Below are positions 50,635 through 62,525 of a DNA stretch of 64,000 bases, one piece after another. Made by a program: the position numbers and the translations under genes. The stretch comes from Pterois miles (Eukaryota > Chordata > Actinopteri > Perciformes > Scorpaenidae). The notes below the pieces were generated by a model. The model had not been told where the DNA came from, searched no databases, and worked only from the letters and a program-made list of their open reading frames with translations. The first letter of the stretch is position 1. Each line of letters opens with the position of its first letter. The stretch lies in contig CAMQGK010000052.1 in assembly GCA_947000775.1 (NCBI GenBank), positions 32,642,501 through 32,706,500 of the forward strand, given 5' to 3'.

Positions 50635-51792
50635 TGCTGACACACCGTCCTCCTCACGGTGATTACCTCATTAACGTCATGGTTCCCTTACAGCATGGGG
50701 TTTAAATCTGAAATATTGCCAAATGGGGTGTTTACTCTCCGCTTTGACACCAAATCTTTTATCATTTCTATGTTTTCTCTGTTAATCTGAGTTGTGTGGA
50801 GCAGACACTTTCATTTTCAGTTTGTTGCGTCTGCCGTCCGACTATCTATTGATAACATACCGCTGATACACCAAAATGAACCAAATGGGTTTTATTTCTG
50901 TAGAAATAAAACAAAACGATGGTGGGGGTAGTGAGCATGTAATGTAATGGGTGTATGCCTGACCACCGCTTAACACCAGTAACACCAACTACCGTGGCAA
51001 GAAGCTGGAAGGCACAAGGGAATATTGGCAAATAGAAAAGTAACTCTGACAGTCCACCGGGATTAAGATGAAAAACTCATATTTTCCCATCACTGCACTG
51101 CTGAAATGATCATTATTGTTTACATATCCAGCTCCAGCCGTGGTAGCAAGCTGTCTGTCATAGTGAAACCAGTTGTAACAACGCCCACTGACTGTGTACC
51201 TTTAGAGCAACACGCCATTAAATGTGACAGCTGTATTGGAAATGATATTGAATCGGTGTTTGGAAACCATCACTCACTGGCTCCTGACAGGTTACTGATG
51301 AGAATCGCAACTATTTCCTGTCTTCCTCCCACAGGGATATGTTTCTTTGGGCAGGAAGGTCAGAGCAACCCAGATTGATTGTGAAGGTGGCATTGACAAA
51401 GAGCATTCGTTTTTGCTCTTGAAAACGAGTGGTGAAGTAGCATGAAAGCCCTCTACTTTGTTATTTGGCCTGTGTTGTTCTTAGCTCTCATGTGGAAGTC
51501 CGCTGAGTTTATGGCCAAACAGGAAAAAAATTGTGTATTTTTGCCCTCTGAATGTTCCCCACATCTGAAACCGGTGCTGTTTATTTTCGAACTTTGTTCA
51601 TTTCCTGAACATCCTGTAACTTCCATAATAAAACCATTTCAGGAGCAGGCAAACACAGCACATTTCAACGGTGTCAGCTAACACTGAAAACATCCTGGGC
51701 TCTGTACTGCTACCTAAATGTTTGTGAAAATATATACCTTATTCATGTAAAAAAAAATAAAATAAAATACTTTAAACTAGTTTAAAGCATGG

Positions 51793-51895
51793 CACATTTG
51801 TGTGTACAGCAATACTACATATTTAATTAAAATTAAAGTTTAATTAAAAGTATAGTATATCCTTAATATAACTAGTCTTTCCTGTATAAAGACTT
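51793..51895. repeat. Direct repeat, right copy
   Basis: Partner of 49375-49453. The last 28 bp (51868-51895) are identical, and the middle has an extra TTAATTAAA-rich segment. Confidence 0.75.
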
Positions 51896-51899
51896 TATT

Positions 51900-53570
51900 T
51901 TGGTGAGTCACTCAAATAGCAACCAAAATGATTTCCTCATGTTTTTACATAAGTGTTTTCCTTTAAGAAGTCTGCATGAAAAAAATGCTGATCACAAATT
52001 TGCGGAGCCCAAGTCACATCTTTGGATTACCCTTTTTGTCTGAACAACAGTTCAAAACCCAAAGATACTCATTTGCTATCATATATAACCGAAGAGTGTG
52101 CCACACACTCATATTTCAGAGGGTGGAAACAGAATATTTGGCAATTTTGCTGATTAATAAATTATTGTTGCATCAATCAATCAACTAAGAAAATAATGGG
52201 CCAGTTGTTTGAGCAGTAAGTCCTAAAAACCATACTATATGTGGAGTGTCATCTTAGTGTTAGACGTGTGATGCTACACACTTTTTGTTGAGTGAGATGT
52301 ATTCTCTTCACTTAAATTCCTCTAGTGCTGAATTTTGGAGCAGATTTCTGTTTCCACTGGGCAACAGTGCTATTGTTCATTGCTTCCAATACACAGCATT
52401 TTTCTCCTGATTCAGTCATATCATGAGGGCTTACTACTGAAATGATGGCCCAGTGGCGATGCTCAGTCATCAGGCTTTCCAATTGCAGGAGGAGTGTGGG
52501 CTGCTCTCAGAGCGGTACAACACAAAGACATACTACCCTGTTTATAGAGGGGAACAGTAATGGGAAATAAAAGATCTGTAGATGTTTGCAAGGATTCTGG
52601 ATGTCTTCTGCAACTTCAGCTGAAGACTGGTACTGTCTGTTCAGAGGCTCTTACAAGGACATTTCAGAAGCATCGAAGTGCTGTCATCACTGTGGCATAC
52701 TTAATTTGCAAAATTACAGAACACAAAACACTGTTTGCCGCTTTTTGCACGTTGATATTTTATTAACTGCACTGACTAAAATAAAAAATATCATAGCCTT
52801 CTTGTCCTCAGTTTACATTTCTAAGAACCATCCTATCTGAATCTGTATCTTGACCTTTTGTGGTGCATGTACTAATGTAAAAGATAAGCTGACCCGCTGG
52901 ATCTTCAGATCATTTATGGGAAGACACAAGGGTCATTGCCCCTATAAAAGCCACTAATGATGTTACAATTGGATTTGCTGGCGTACAGGACAAAAGACAG
53001 AGGTAGAGATAATAGAGGTTCCGATTAGGCATCTGGCAGTCCGGGGTATAATGAGATTGCCAAGGTATGAGTTGATTATGCTGTCATATTGATAAAAAAT
53101 AATTGCATTTTCATAATCCCCCTGAGGTCTTGGAGTTGGAAAGTGATTTAACTGTGCAAATACACATGAGTTGCAGAGAACAGCACCATATATCCCAAAT
53201 GTGTTAGCTCAGAAGGGCCACTGACAGAACTCAGATATGGGCGAGTTATTTGGGAATATGTGAATCATGTGGGATGAAATCTGTGATGTCTGATTGTGAA
53301 TTATTCTGGGTCTGAACTGCATTCAGTGTCTTCAGCATTGAAGTTAAATTTCTACCCACATCTGCCAGCACCAGTCCACATCAGAGACACAGACCTGTAG
53401 GAGCTTGAGTACGTTCTGAATGCATTACTACCTCTTAGCCACCTGTTTTATTCCTGTTTTGTGAACTTGAAAATTCAGATGCTTGTTGTGTCAATGTCAA
53501 GCTTGCAACAATTTCTTATTTCTCATATCCTTTGAACCATCCTGCATGGCAAACATTCACATAAAGCAGA
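51900..53570. other. Intron sequence, nothing recognised
   Basis: No gene or mobile element recognised. The stretch at 53080-53300 has a balanced, non-repetitive composition that could be a conserved noncoding element, but sequence alone cannot show this. Confidence 0.4.
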
Positions 53571-53581
53571 TGAAAAGCCAG

Positions 53582-54050
53582 TAGGGATGTCACAATACCA
53601 GAAATGTTGTAGTCATACCATTACCAGTGAAAGTACATGATACCCGATCCCATACCATGGTAAAAAAACAAAAACACTAAGTCCTGTACTTCAACTTCAT
53701 ACTGATGACCCAGTCAAAACTAAACTTTACAAGATGACATTTGAATATATCACATTGTTATAATTTACTTTCACCCAGTATTACTGAATAGAGCTTGAAG
53801 GCATCGTAATGAAACTCAGTGTATGTTAGCCGTTAGCTCTGTTATTGAGCCAAGCAGGACCTAGCTGCTGCAACCAGCTATAATGTTACCTAGCTCTCCT
53901 CCTGCTGATTTCTACCTGAATTTGGTGTTCACACTGTAGTATTTTACGGTAAATTTTGCATTGTCCCCAGGACAATGGGGCACATTCATTTCGAGCCCTA
54001 GATTCTTGGTAAATCACCTTTATAGAAGATCAGTTCTCGTGACATCCCGA
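53582..54050. mobile_element. 469-bp hAT-type MITE
   Basis: Left end TAGGGATGTCACAATACCAG. The right end, read on the other strand, is TCGGGATGTCACGAGAAC, sharing GGGATGTCAC. Flanks AAAGCCAG (53574-53581) and GAAGCCAG (54051-54058) match at 7 of 8 bases. The left end is also found at 22128, so the family occurs at least twice here. Confidence 0.75.
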
Positions 54051-54059
54051 GAAGCCAGT

Positions 54060-57000
54060 TTGTGCCCATTTTAAACGGCTACAAAAGGAGACGGAGAGGG
54101 GTCACTGTGAGTGCCTTTCTATTTTACTTTAAAGTGCCAAGGTTTTGGTACTTCAGGTCAGGTTCATTGTTTAGCATGACAACATACATTAGACACTGAA
54201 ATTGACTCTAGTGCTCATGCAGACATGTTTAATTCATGCAGATGATATACCATTAATCTTATCTAAAATTCTACCTCACCAAGAGTTAGTTTTTGCAAAT
54301 GGTCTACAGCAGGTTCCTCCCGTATGTGCATTGTTCTGCAGGTATCTTCACACAGTCAGCAGTTGGAGATCAGAGAAGCCTATCAGAGGAGACTTGTTGT
54401 GACTCATTCTTTAACAGTAAAGAAAATACTTTTAAAGAGCTAGTGATCTAGTGAGGATGCAGTAGTGACTTTTTAAATGGGGCAAGCTATAATAAGTGGT
54501 TTATTCAGTATGTTTGCTTTGTTCTACTAAAAAAAAAAAAAAGAAAGTCAGACCTGCCTGGTTGTTTGAACAACACTCAGCATGGCTGTTTGACAGACTC
54601 ACTGTCCCCTCCTGAGTTAAAGCAGCATGCTCATTAGAGGAAAAGTTGATTGTCTGTGTTTGCAACTGTTTTGATAATTGCATCTATAATTTAAGCACTG
54701 GAAATAGTCCTCTGTGCATAAAAACTGATCGTTAGATTTGATTGAATGTGAAACATTAATGAAAGAGAAATGCTGAATGAATTAATTTGATATGCAGTTT
54801 CACAAAGTGCTACAACTCCACGACTGTTCTTTATAACCTACACAGCAGTTGGACTGTTAGTTTTGGTACAGTAGTAGCAGTAGCATAGTATTTAGCTCTT
54901 AATAATCACTCATGTAGTCTTAAGGTATTGTGTCAACGATGAAAGCTGTAAATAACCTTGTTTCTGAACAACACTGACCGTAAATTGCAAATGGCGGTGG
55001 AGCATGTTTCATGTAATAAGTGCAGCACTGAGACACACTGACAAGTAAATGAAGTCTAATAGCAAGTAGCAGGGGGGTTGTGTACAACTCTGGCATGCTT
55101 CTTTAACTGAAGGTACTTAATAAACAGCATTTAAAATTTGTCAGTTTACCATTGAGACACTTCAATATTTAATGATAGGCAACGTGCTGTCTGCTGAGCA
55201 CTTCTTTCATGAGGTCTTTTTGCTCTCTCTTCCTGCAGACAAGTCTCAGATGTTGGACTTATGGGCTTCTTTTCAGGCCAAGACATCAGACACAAAGCAG
55301 CCTCACTTATAGCTGCTCATTTGCTTTTCCCGCAGTCGGGCCTGTTATTTGTGCAGAGACGGATGTGTCTTTTCTCTGACGTCCTATTGATTTCCAAGCC
55401 TCTGCTATTTGGGCTGAATAGTGTCAGCTTTGTACAGCCTACCATGTCCTTCCAGTGCCCCTGTGGACTAGTTGAGTTCAGGTTGGTCCATTCTGCAGTG
55501 CCAAAGTCCTGCCCTATGCACCATGACTTGTGCCAAACAAACACATCTCAAATGTCTAGGTGAAAATAGATTAAGTCAGTAATGAGTAAGTTACAACTAC
55601 TGAAACAACTCTTTACTCAGCTTCTGACTGTTTTCAAGTGACAGGATATGTATGTGAGTACATCCATGTGAGGCATCCATGGTTCTGTGCTGTGTACTTG
55701 GATATTTGTTAAGGCTCAGTCAGAGAGACATGGGTGCATCCATGGCATGTGAGTCAAGTAAGGACAGTTCATTTACTTTGTGGGCCATAGTCAGGCCTTG
55801 ACTTGGAGCGGTTTGGCACTGTGTCAGTGATTTTGTTGGAAGAGTCAGAATAAAAAAGTCTGTGGTCTCCATACTTCTCGGCCAGTGCTTAAGCTTGTTA
55901 TCTGAGCCGATGTGCTCTGCCACTGCTGCGCTCTCTGCTCTGTTGTGCTTGTTTTCAGCAGTCAGCTTGGACGCTGCTGCGCCGTTAGTTGAAGCTGTGT
56001 GGAGCAGACATGGTGGTGACTCCAACAAATCACAAAGCAGACCGCCAAAGGCTCTTTCTTTGTTGCAGAAGCAGCTGCAGTTTAAGTGAAGAATCAGTTC
56101 TGTACCTTTTGATTTATCAGCTGGCAATTTCCAACTAAGGCAGGCAGAGCTGTTGTTGTAAACACACACTGGATGCTTATGAAAAGAGCTGGCAGCAGCT
56201 AGCCTTTTTACGTTGGCAAACCAACTAGCTGATAACAACGTATGAGCTCTGATGAATGTACTGGCAAAACAGATAAATAGAGAGAACAGCCAGCCTCATT
56301 AATTTGTCCTCACTAGTTTGTTCTCCACTGTTATCTGACTTTTTACAAGAATATCATTCAGGAGGGTTAAGAGGGGCTGCAGATCAAACTGTTGATATGT
56401 GTTATCTCTAAATGCTACTTTCACGATGCTGCCAATGTGCCAACAAAACTGTGGGCCGACTCTTGAGTCAGTTTTGATATTAATGACCTTTTCATTCTTT
56501 TGCTTACACTCCTATCTCTAAAGTTACTTTTTGCCTTTTTCATTTGCCCTTTGTATGCCCCCTTATTCTCGAGCTCTCAGGAGGGCTGAGATTATTACCA
56601 CTTTAGGAAAGTGAAAGGACAGTGGGGCTTTTCTTCAGGTAGATTAATAAGCTCACCTTGGCATTCGCTTTCCACAGCCTTTTCACTCTTGCAAAATTGC
56701 CGTGATTTGCTGGCTATTAAAGAGCATGAATGAGGAAGTGTTTTATGGTGATTTTTTTTTTTGATTAAAGGAAATGGAGTGAAAAGGGGAAAGCTATTGA
56801 CTAACCAGGATATTCTCTTCCCAATAAAGAGAAAAGGTATTTTGCTAAAAAGACGAATTGCATCTGGTTGATTGCATTCCAGGAATGAGGAAACATGCCA
56901 TAAAGTAAAGATTTTGCCTTTATATGACCTGTACAGTATGTGTGCAATTCACATAAAGTACTTCTGTATTGTCAAAATGAGGGGTCATGCTGTAAACCCT

Positions 57001-57590
57001 TTGAATCTCATTTCTGCAGTGTTTACAGTTAGCAGCTGAGGAACAATGACCCCCGTCACCAATACAGATATGTGCATTTAAAGCCCCTTATGAAGCCCTG
57101 ATTATAGCTTGACCTCGGTAGTAAAAGGTTGTGATGTAACCTGAGACAGTGTTAATCCTTTAAGCTGACTTGAATTAAACAAGCAAACAGTACCATGCCA
57201 AGCTGCAGGGATTTAACAGTTGGAAAAACACTGCAGCTCTGACATCGCACCCTTCAAAGTTAGTTTTAAAAGGGCGCACCTTTCTAACAATGCCTTACGC
57301 TGCCGTGCCCTTTCTGGCGTGTCATTATCATTAACGCAAAGCCACGATCAACCTTGTACAGAGTAAAATGTGAGGAGTGAGTAACGGCTGCGGTTTAGCC
57401 TCAAACTTTGACTTTATTTAAAGGCCAGCTGAAAATAGAAACGCGTTTTCTTTTTTTTTCTCTCTTCAGGAAATGATCCAGTGTTGTTTGTAAAGCTGTT
57501 CTGCTCAAAGGCTTCTTGGCGTTATTCACCTTACATCTGGACGATTTTTCATGTGTGCACTGTATGTACTGTTTGAAGGTTGTTTACAAT
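54060..57590. other. Intron sequence, with isolated acceptor-like tracts
   Basis: No exon recognised. Strong polypyrimidine-AG sequences end at 55238 (TTCCTGCAG) and 57468 (CTCTCTTCAG), but no matching donor or family-like coding sequence follows. Confidence 0.45.
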
Positions 57591-57594
57591 GCAA

Positions 57595-57754
57595 CTAATT
57601 TCTCTTTCTCTCTCTTTCTTCCTGCTGCTTTGGATCACGTGGCGACTTCTTCTCATGTCTTCTTCAATAGGTGAGTCATCTGAGTACTTTCACTATACCA
57701 TTTAATAAGGCCCTGGGGACAACTATGTGTTAAAACAAGGGTAAAGAAGCCAAG
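57595..57754 (+). promoter_or_regulatory. ncam1: Candidate recursive splice site (RS-exon) in ncam1 intron 1
   Basis: A branch-point-like CTAAT (57595-57599) begins a pyrimidine-rich tract with no AG dinucleotide until CAATAG at 57665-57670. The very next bases are GTGAGT (57671-57676), a near-consensus donor. Joined to exon 1 this makes CAG|GTGAGT, so the first 51 kb of the intron could be removed and a donor regenerated. Possible RS-exon donors follow at 57741 (AAGG|GTAAAG) and 57755 (CAAG|GTGACT). If retained after exon 1, the segment stops in frame at TAA 57703-57705. This combination is the known vertebrate recursive-splicing architecture. Function is inferred. Confidence 0.6.
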
Positions 57755-57951
57755 GTGACTCTGTCTCCTGGAAATAATAGAAAGCCATTATTTATATGGT
57801 GGTTGCTAAAGGCCAATTCACCCCTTTACTGGTGGGTCTTAAAGATGGGGATTGTGGTCCTCTGTCAGCCGTCTCTCCAGCTCTTTGGTCCAAAGCCAGA
57901 CACCCTTTCCTGTTTGGAAATCTGATGTATTTCTGTGGGGGGAGTATAGTT

Positions 57952-58240
57952 TTGGGCTGCGCAATATATCAATCTTATATCAATATTGTGATATGTCATT
58001 TTAGATTTTGGATATCAAAATAGTGTAATACAATATGGCATAAGTCTTATTTTTTCTTGGTTTTGAAGACTGCACTACAGTAAAATTATGTCATTTTATG
58101 AACTTACTAGACTGAGACTAGACTAGACTTCTGTTCTGTCTGTTACTCATTATATCCACTTTACCGATGATTAGTTATTAAATGTCTCATTGTGTGAACA
58201 TTTTGTGAAAGCACCAATGGTTAACCCTACAATATTTGAG
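57952..58240. mobile_element. Truncated hAT-like MITE (ATATATC family)
   Basis: TTGGGCTGCGCAATATATCA, then a TTTTAGATTTTGGATATC block and CTCATTGTGTGAACATTTTG (about 58182-58205), which I recognise as the order of blocks in a very common teleost MITE. It ends at ACCCTACAATATTTGAGG without the second terminal repeat, so the 3' end is lost. Confidence 0.6.
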
Positions 58241-58281
58241 GTTGTCAGGGACAGCAAGTGTTTTTAAAGAGTGTTGTCAGT

Positions 58282-58410
58282 GAAGCGTTTCAGAGATGGA
58301 GTGAAAATGTTGCTAATAACCACAGCCAAAGGCTCACGGCTGTGGCTACGGTTAGCAGAAGGCTAAAATGCACGATTAGCAACATTTTTGCTCCATCTCT
58401 GAAATGCTTC
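58282..58410. repeat. Nested inverted repeat (36-bp arms)
   Basis: 58282-58317 and 58375-58410 are reverse complements at all but a few positions. A second perfect hairpin, CCACAGCC (58320-58327) with GGCTGTGG (58338-58345), sits in the loop. Confidence 0.9.
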
Positions 58411-59530
58411 GTCGATACTGTAGCTCACTAGAGCCTCGAATCACAGTTCGTCATCTTGAATGTACGTAATATCAATTCTGGCACCCAACAACACAGTGAG
58501 ATGATGCGTTCAATTCAGCCTGCTACTCTGAGGTGATTCATGTTTGCCTCCAGTTTTTCCTTTGTTTTGCCTCTTGCTAACGCTGTAATGTAATCATGAC
58601 GTCGGCTGTAAAAGGGACTACTAACTTTGCTGTGAATGTTCATGGTCCACAGAAGATGACTCCTAATGTTTTTGGTCTGAACTTTCCTCTCATGCCAAAC
58701 ATCAGGCCAAACTTGAACCTGTTTATAAAAGATGAGGGCAGATTTCCATGACACACATAGTGGCACCAAAACTACCCTCAAGATAAATTAGAGATATTAT
58801 CTTACAATTATTACTAAAAGAACTCAAATGCCCAGCAGATACATTTTCTCAGTCAGCCGCTCACTATGAGCAATGGGGTCCTGCACACCTCTGCAGTTGC
58901 TTTACTGAAGTTTAAATGCTTTTAGTGTTTTCACATTTCTGTCTGTGCTGTTCTGTCTTTACTGTCCCTCACTGGTGATGTTGTGTACTTCTGTGAACCA
59001 GTCAGACTAAAGCAGTATTACACTATGTTGCCAGGCCACGTCAATCAAAACTGATCAAATCACACACCGCTAAAACAAGTAGTCATTTAACTGACTGACG
59101 GTGAATTAATCACCTATTCTGATACATCTGTTTGTCTGAAAAACAAAAACAACAACAAAAAAACAGCATGATAAAGATGTCACGTTGAGTTCTGGGAAAT
59201 TGTGAAAACTTTCACTTCTGACACGTTACAGGTCACAGGAAAAGTTGCCCCACAGAATATAAACCAATTCAGTTTTCTCATAAACCATATTCAGCCATAG
59301 AAAGCAGTAGTGTATATTGTTGATGTAATTTCCAGGAGACAGGGCTGAGAAAATGGGCTACATGCCAGCATATGGCAACGACACCGCGTCGGGGTAAATA
59401 ATGCTGAAATGAAACTGTCAGCATGTCTGTCATGTCTGGGTATGTTGTAAACATGACAGCTAGTGCAGGATATAGGATGTGACTGTAATGACTTTCTTGT
59501 GATAATGTTGCAGATAATAAAGTGTAGTTA
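58411..59530. other. Intron sequence, nothing recognised
   Basis: No supported gene or repeat. Confidence 0.45.
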
Positions 59531-59534
59531 CAGG

Positions 59535-59559
59535 ACACACACACACACACACACACACA
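59535..59559. repeat. (CA)n microsatellite
   Basis: About 12 CA units followed by CATACATA. Confidence 0.95.
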
Positions 59560-59679
59560 TACATAGCCGTCAAACAGTTGCAGCCTCACCTTCCAAAGAC
59601 CTCATAAATTTTACAAGCTTCCCCAGTTTTGTTTTCATCTTAAATTTCCAAATCTGGTTGTGATTAAGCTGCTCAGCAT

Positions 59680-59850
59680 GAGCCTCTGGATGCCGTCCAA
59701 GGCCCTCGCCGCACGGGTCCCTCCTTAAACGCTCCCGTCTGCTGCCGGCCGTCCGCCACTGTGCTTTTATTCAAAAGAGAGGGGCCCCTTCAGCCCGCTA
59801 AACCCGCCGTCCTAGGGTCTAGGGTCCTCTCCACGGGGAGTATCTAATGT
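59680..59850. promoter_or_regulatory. Intronic GC-rich island
   Basis: CpG-containing GC-rich patch (CCCTCGCCGCACGGGTCCC at 59702-59720, then GCCGGCCGTCCGCC) 2 kb downstream of the candidate recursive splice site. It has no open frame of interest. Candidate regulatory element by composition only. Confidence 0.35.
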
Positions 59851-60848
59851 CAACCTCCTGCTCCATGAGGTGATCCATGATGGAGCGTTGCTCATAGCAC
59901 TAAGGTTTCAGCTCAGAATTTATCATGGTCTACTCACAGCTTGGATTGCATGGAGCCCTCACAGGACCACATGAAGGCTATTTTAAACTTTGCTTCCCGT
60001 CAGGAGCACTCCCAGGCGTAGTATTTGAAAATATTAAAAATGAGCACTTTAAAGGATTGGAGTCACCAGAGTTTTTTAAATGTAATAGTGTTATATTTAA
60101 AGGTTCAGATCACAAAAATTACAAGATATTGCAATGCAGTATTGCTTTTATTTTGTCAGGTTATCATTTATGGGGTGTCTGCCTTCACCCCAATACAACT
60201 GAGGATTAATGGAACCTCATTTGTGGTTCTCACAGCTCTAAAAACACAACAGCAATTGACGATGTCAAATGCAATAGCCTCCGACTCACAGTGGTGTGGT
60301 ACAGCTGTAGGATCTGGCAGGAAAACAGCAGCGGTATGTGCATAACAAAATACTATGACTGACTAGGTGGGGATAATTACAACTAATAAGCTGCAGGGTT
60401 GTCCCACATACTCATACATACTCATACAGACATATCTGGTCACCACTGAGATCCATCAGCCTAAGAGACAAATAAATATCACAGCTCTTGACAGAAACGT
60501 GTGTACAATATAATCTTAGTATCTCATTTCATTCAGTGGCCTAATTGCCCATTTCTAATTCTGTACACATTATAATGACAAGACTAACCATGAAACTTGT
60601 TATTGATTATTATCAGTAAATCAAGACATGTGAAACACTATGTGAAGAAAAGCAAAATCTGGAACACTAATGTGGTTCATGAAGGCCCTGCATGATATTT
60701 CTACTTTCTGCCAAGTAAATAGTCCCTGTATGTAATGAGGACATCACGTCTGGAACGAGATGTTACTGGGATTTGGAGAAATGCAGAAATATCAGAGACA
60801 AACTAGAAACATGTTTGTGTTGACAGATTCTTTAATACAAATCATAAA

Positions 60849-61115
60849 TAAATCAGAACCAGCTTTACTGGCCAAGTATGTGTATACAAGATAAGATAAG
60901 ATAAGATAAGATAAGATATTCCTTTATTAGTCCCACAGTGGAGAAACTTACATGTTACAGCAGCAAAGTGGATAGTGCAATAAACAAGAAGCATAGATTT
61001 TAAGAGTATTAATACAAATAAAATAAAATAATATATACATAATAGAAAAGTAAAGCTAAAATATGTCCAGCATATTAATAAATAATTGTATACAAGGAGT
61101 TTGACTCAGTTTTTT
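60849..61115 (-). mobile_element. Retroelement tail inserted into an older repeat
   Basis: An older fish repeat (AATCAGAACCAGCTTTACTGG at 60850 onward, resuming at GAGTTTGACTCAG 61097) is split by a 196-bp insert (60891-61086). The insert is flanked by a perfect 10-bp direct repeat TGTATACAAG (60881-60890 and 61087-61096). It starts with (ATAAG)n and TTCCTTTATTAGTCCCAC, so on the minus strand it ends in a CTTAT-repeat tail, typical of non-LTR elements. Confidence 0.75.
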
Positions 61116-61499
61116 TGCTGTTATTTTACATGCACATAAATCGACTTTAACTATAGAAAACAGCCTTTGCTGTACTGTAACAGTTACATGCAGCTGGGTT
61201 GTAATGTGGTGCACCTTTTTTAAACATGCACATGCAAATCTATTGTAATTCTGCAGTGACTCACTCCCTCACATCTGTGTTTTAGGTGTGGAAGTATTTG
61301 TTCTTTTTTCTTTGAATGACAAATCAATAATGAATCTATTAAAGCTTCCTCAGTCACCTACATCACCCGAGTACCACGTTGTTTCTAATTGTTTTAATTC
61401 GAGCACAAGAATATTTCTTGATACAATAATTCTCTGTCACCTTCTGCCGAGTGATGTGCACGAGCCAGCTGACAAACGCAGTCGTAATTGACTGTGGTT

Positions 61500-61620
61500 G
61501 ATGCCCCTGGCATCGCCGCACGCTGTCATCGCGGGGCACGACTGACGGGTTCCTTTCAGGAGCGTATCACCTCCACATCACGTCAGCATCCACCTGTGTG
61601 TTGGGGGTGGGCTGGCAGAC
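61500..61620. promoter_or_regulatory. Small intronic GC/CpG-rich patch
   Basis: CATCGCCGCACGCTGTCATC followed by GCGGGGCACGACTGACGGG in AT-rich surroundings. Non-repetitive. Candidate conserved noncoding element on composition alone. Confidence 0.3.
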
Positions 61621-61659
61621 AGGATAATTGCAGAGAGGGTACAGCTTAGAGAATGTGTG

Positions 61660-62265
61660 GAAAATGAAAAACACTTTGCTCCATCAAAACTTGACATTTT
61701 TCCCTTTCATGTTTTGAGAACGATGGCAAATGCATCGTTTAAAGGCTGCGGTGGCTGACACATCTGTCGGTGGAGTACCCACTGACAGCGATGATAGTCT
61801 AAGAAATAATAAGGACGTAAAAATGCGCTGCTTCTATGATATCTGTCTAGCTATTAGGAATGTTAAAAAAATGATTATGATATTCAACAAGGCACAGAAA
61901 CAGATGAAAACAAGAAAACAAAAATCCTCCAGAAAGTGAATTTAAACCAATGAAAAAACAAGTGGTCATGTAAAGAATATGCATTTATAGGAGCATTTTA
62001 TTCCCAAAACCAAACAGCCCTTTGAAAACTGCTGTTGTTGGGTCTGTGGGTGATGTGTCACATGGACACAGATATGTTGCTGTAATATTTACTATGTAAT
62101 TTTTCAAAGCTGTAAGGACCACAAATAAAGTTGCATTCACCTCCATTGTTTTGGGGTGATGGCAGAAATTTCAGAGACTGATATCTCGAACCTGTCAACA
62201 TTCTCATACGACGGTTTGTATGTTATCTTAAGAAAAAGTTATTTTTCTCCTTTTTTTCTTCATTT
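61660..62265. other. Intron sequence, nothing recognised
   Basis: The 69-codon Lys-rich frame at 61730-61939 is AT-rich and shows no family features. Confidence 0.45.
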
Positions 62266-62359
62266 TCCTATGAATGTCCAGCAGCATGTGTCAATTTCTG
62301 CTCGTTACATGCATACAGTCTTTTCAAAATAAACTTTCTTTACAGGAAACAGCTTCGTT

Positions 62360-62525
62360 ACTGTAGGTTTAGGCAAGGAAACCACTTAGGTTTAGGAAAA
62401 GATCGTGGTTTGGCTGGAATTAACTCCGAAAGTTACTTAAGTATGTAACTTACGTGACAAATAAATCAAAGACACGAACGCCGATCTCGTATTGTTTGAC
62501 CAACCTATTCACCCCAAACTCCTCC
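62360..62525 (+). repeat. GGTTTAGGAAAA-family repeat, copy 3
   Basis: Contains AGGTTTAGGCAAGGAAACC and ACTTAGGTTTAGGAAAAGAT, then a TTACGTGACAAAT block. Related to 9656 (same strand) and 42645-42825 (opposite strand). Confidence 0.6.

Noticed and set aside
56622..56646. Second fused acceptor/donor (TTCTTCAG|GTAGAT)
   Set aside because: The pyrimidine tract is short, AG dinucleotides lie close upstream and the donor is weak, unlike the site at 57671.
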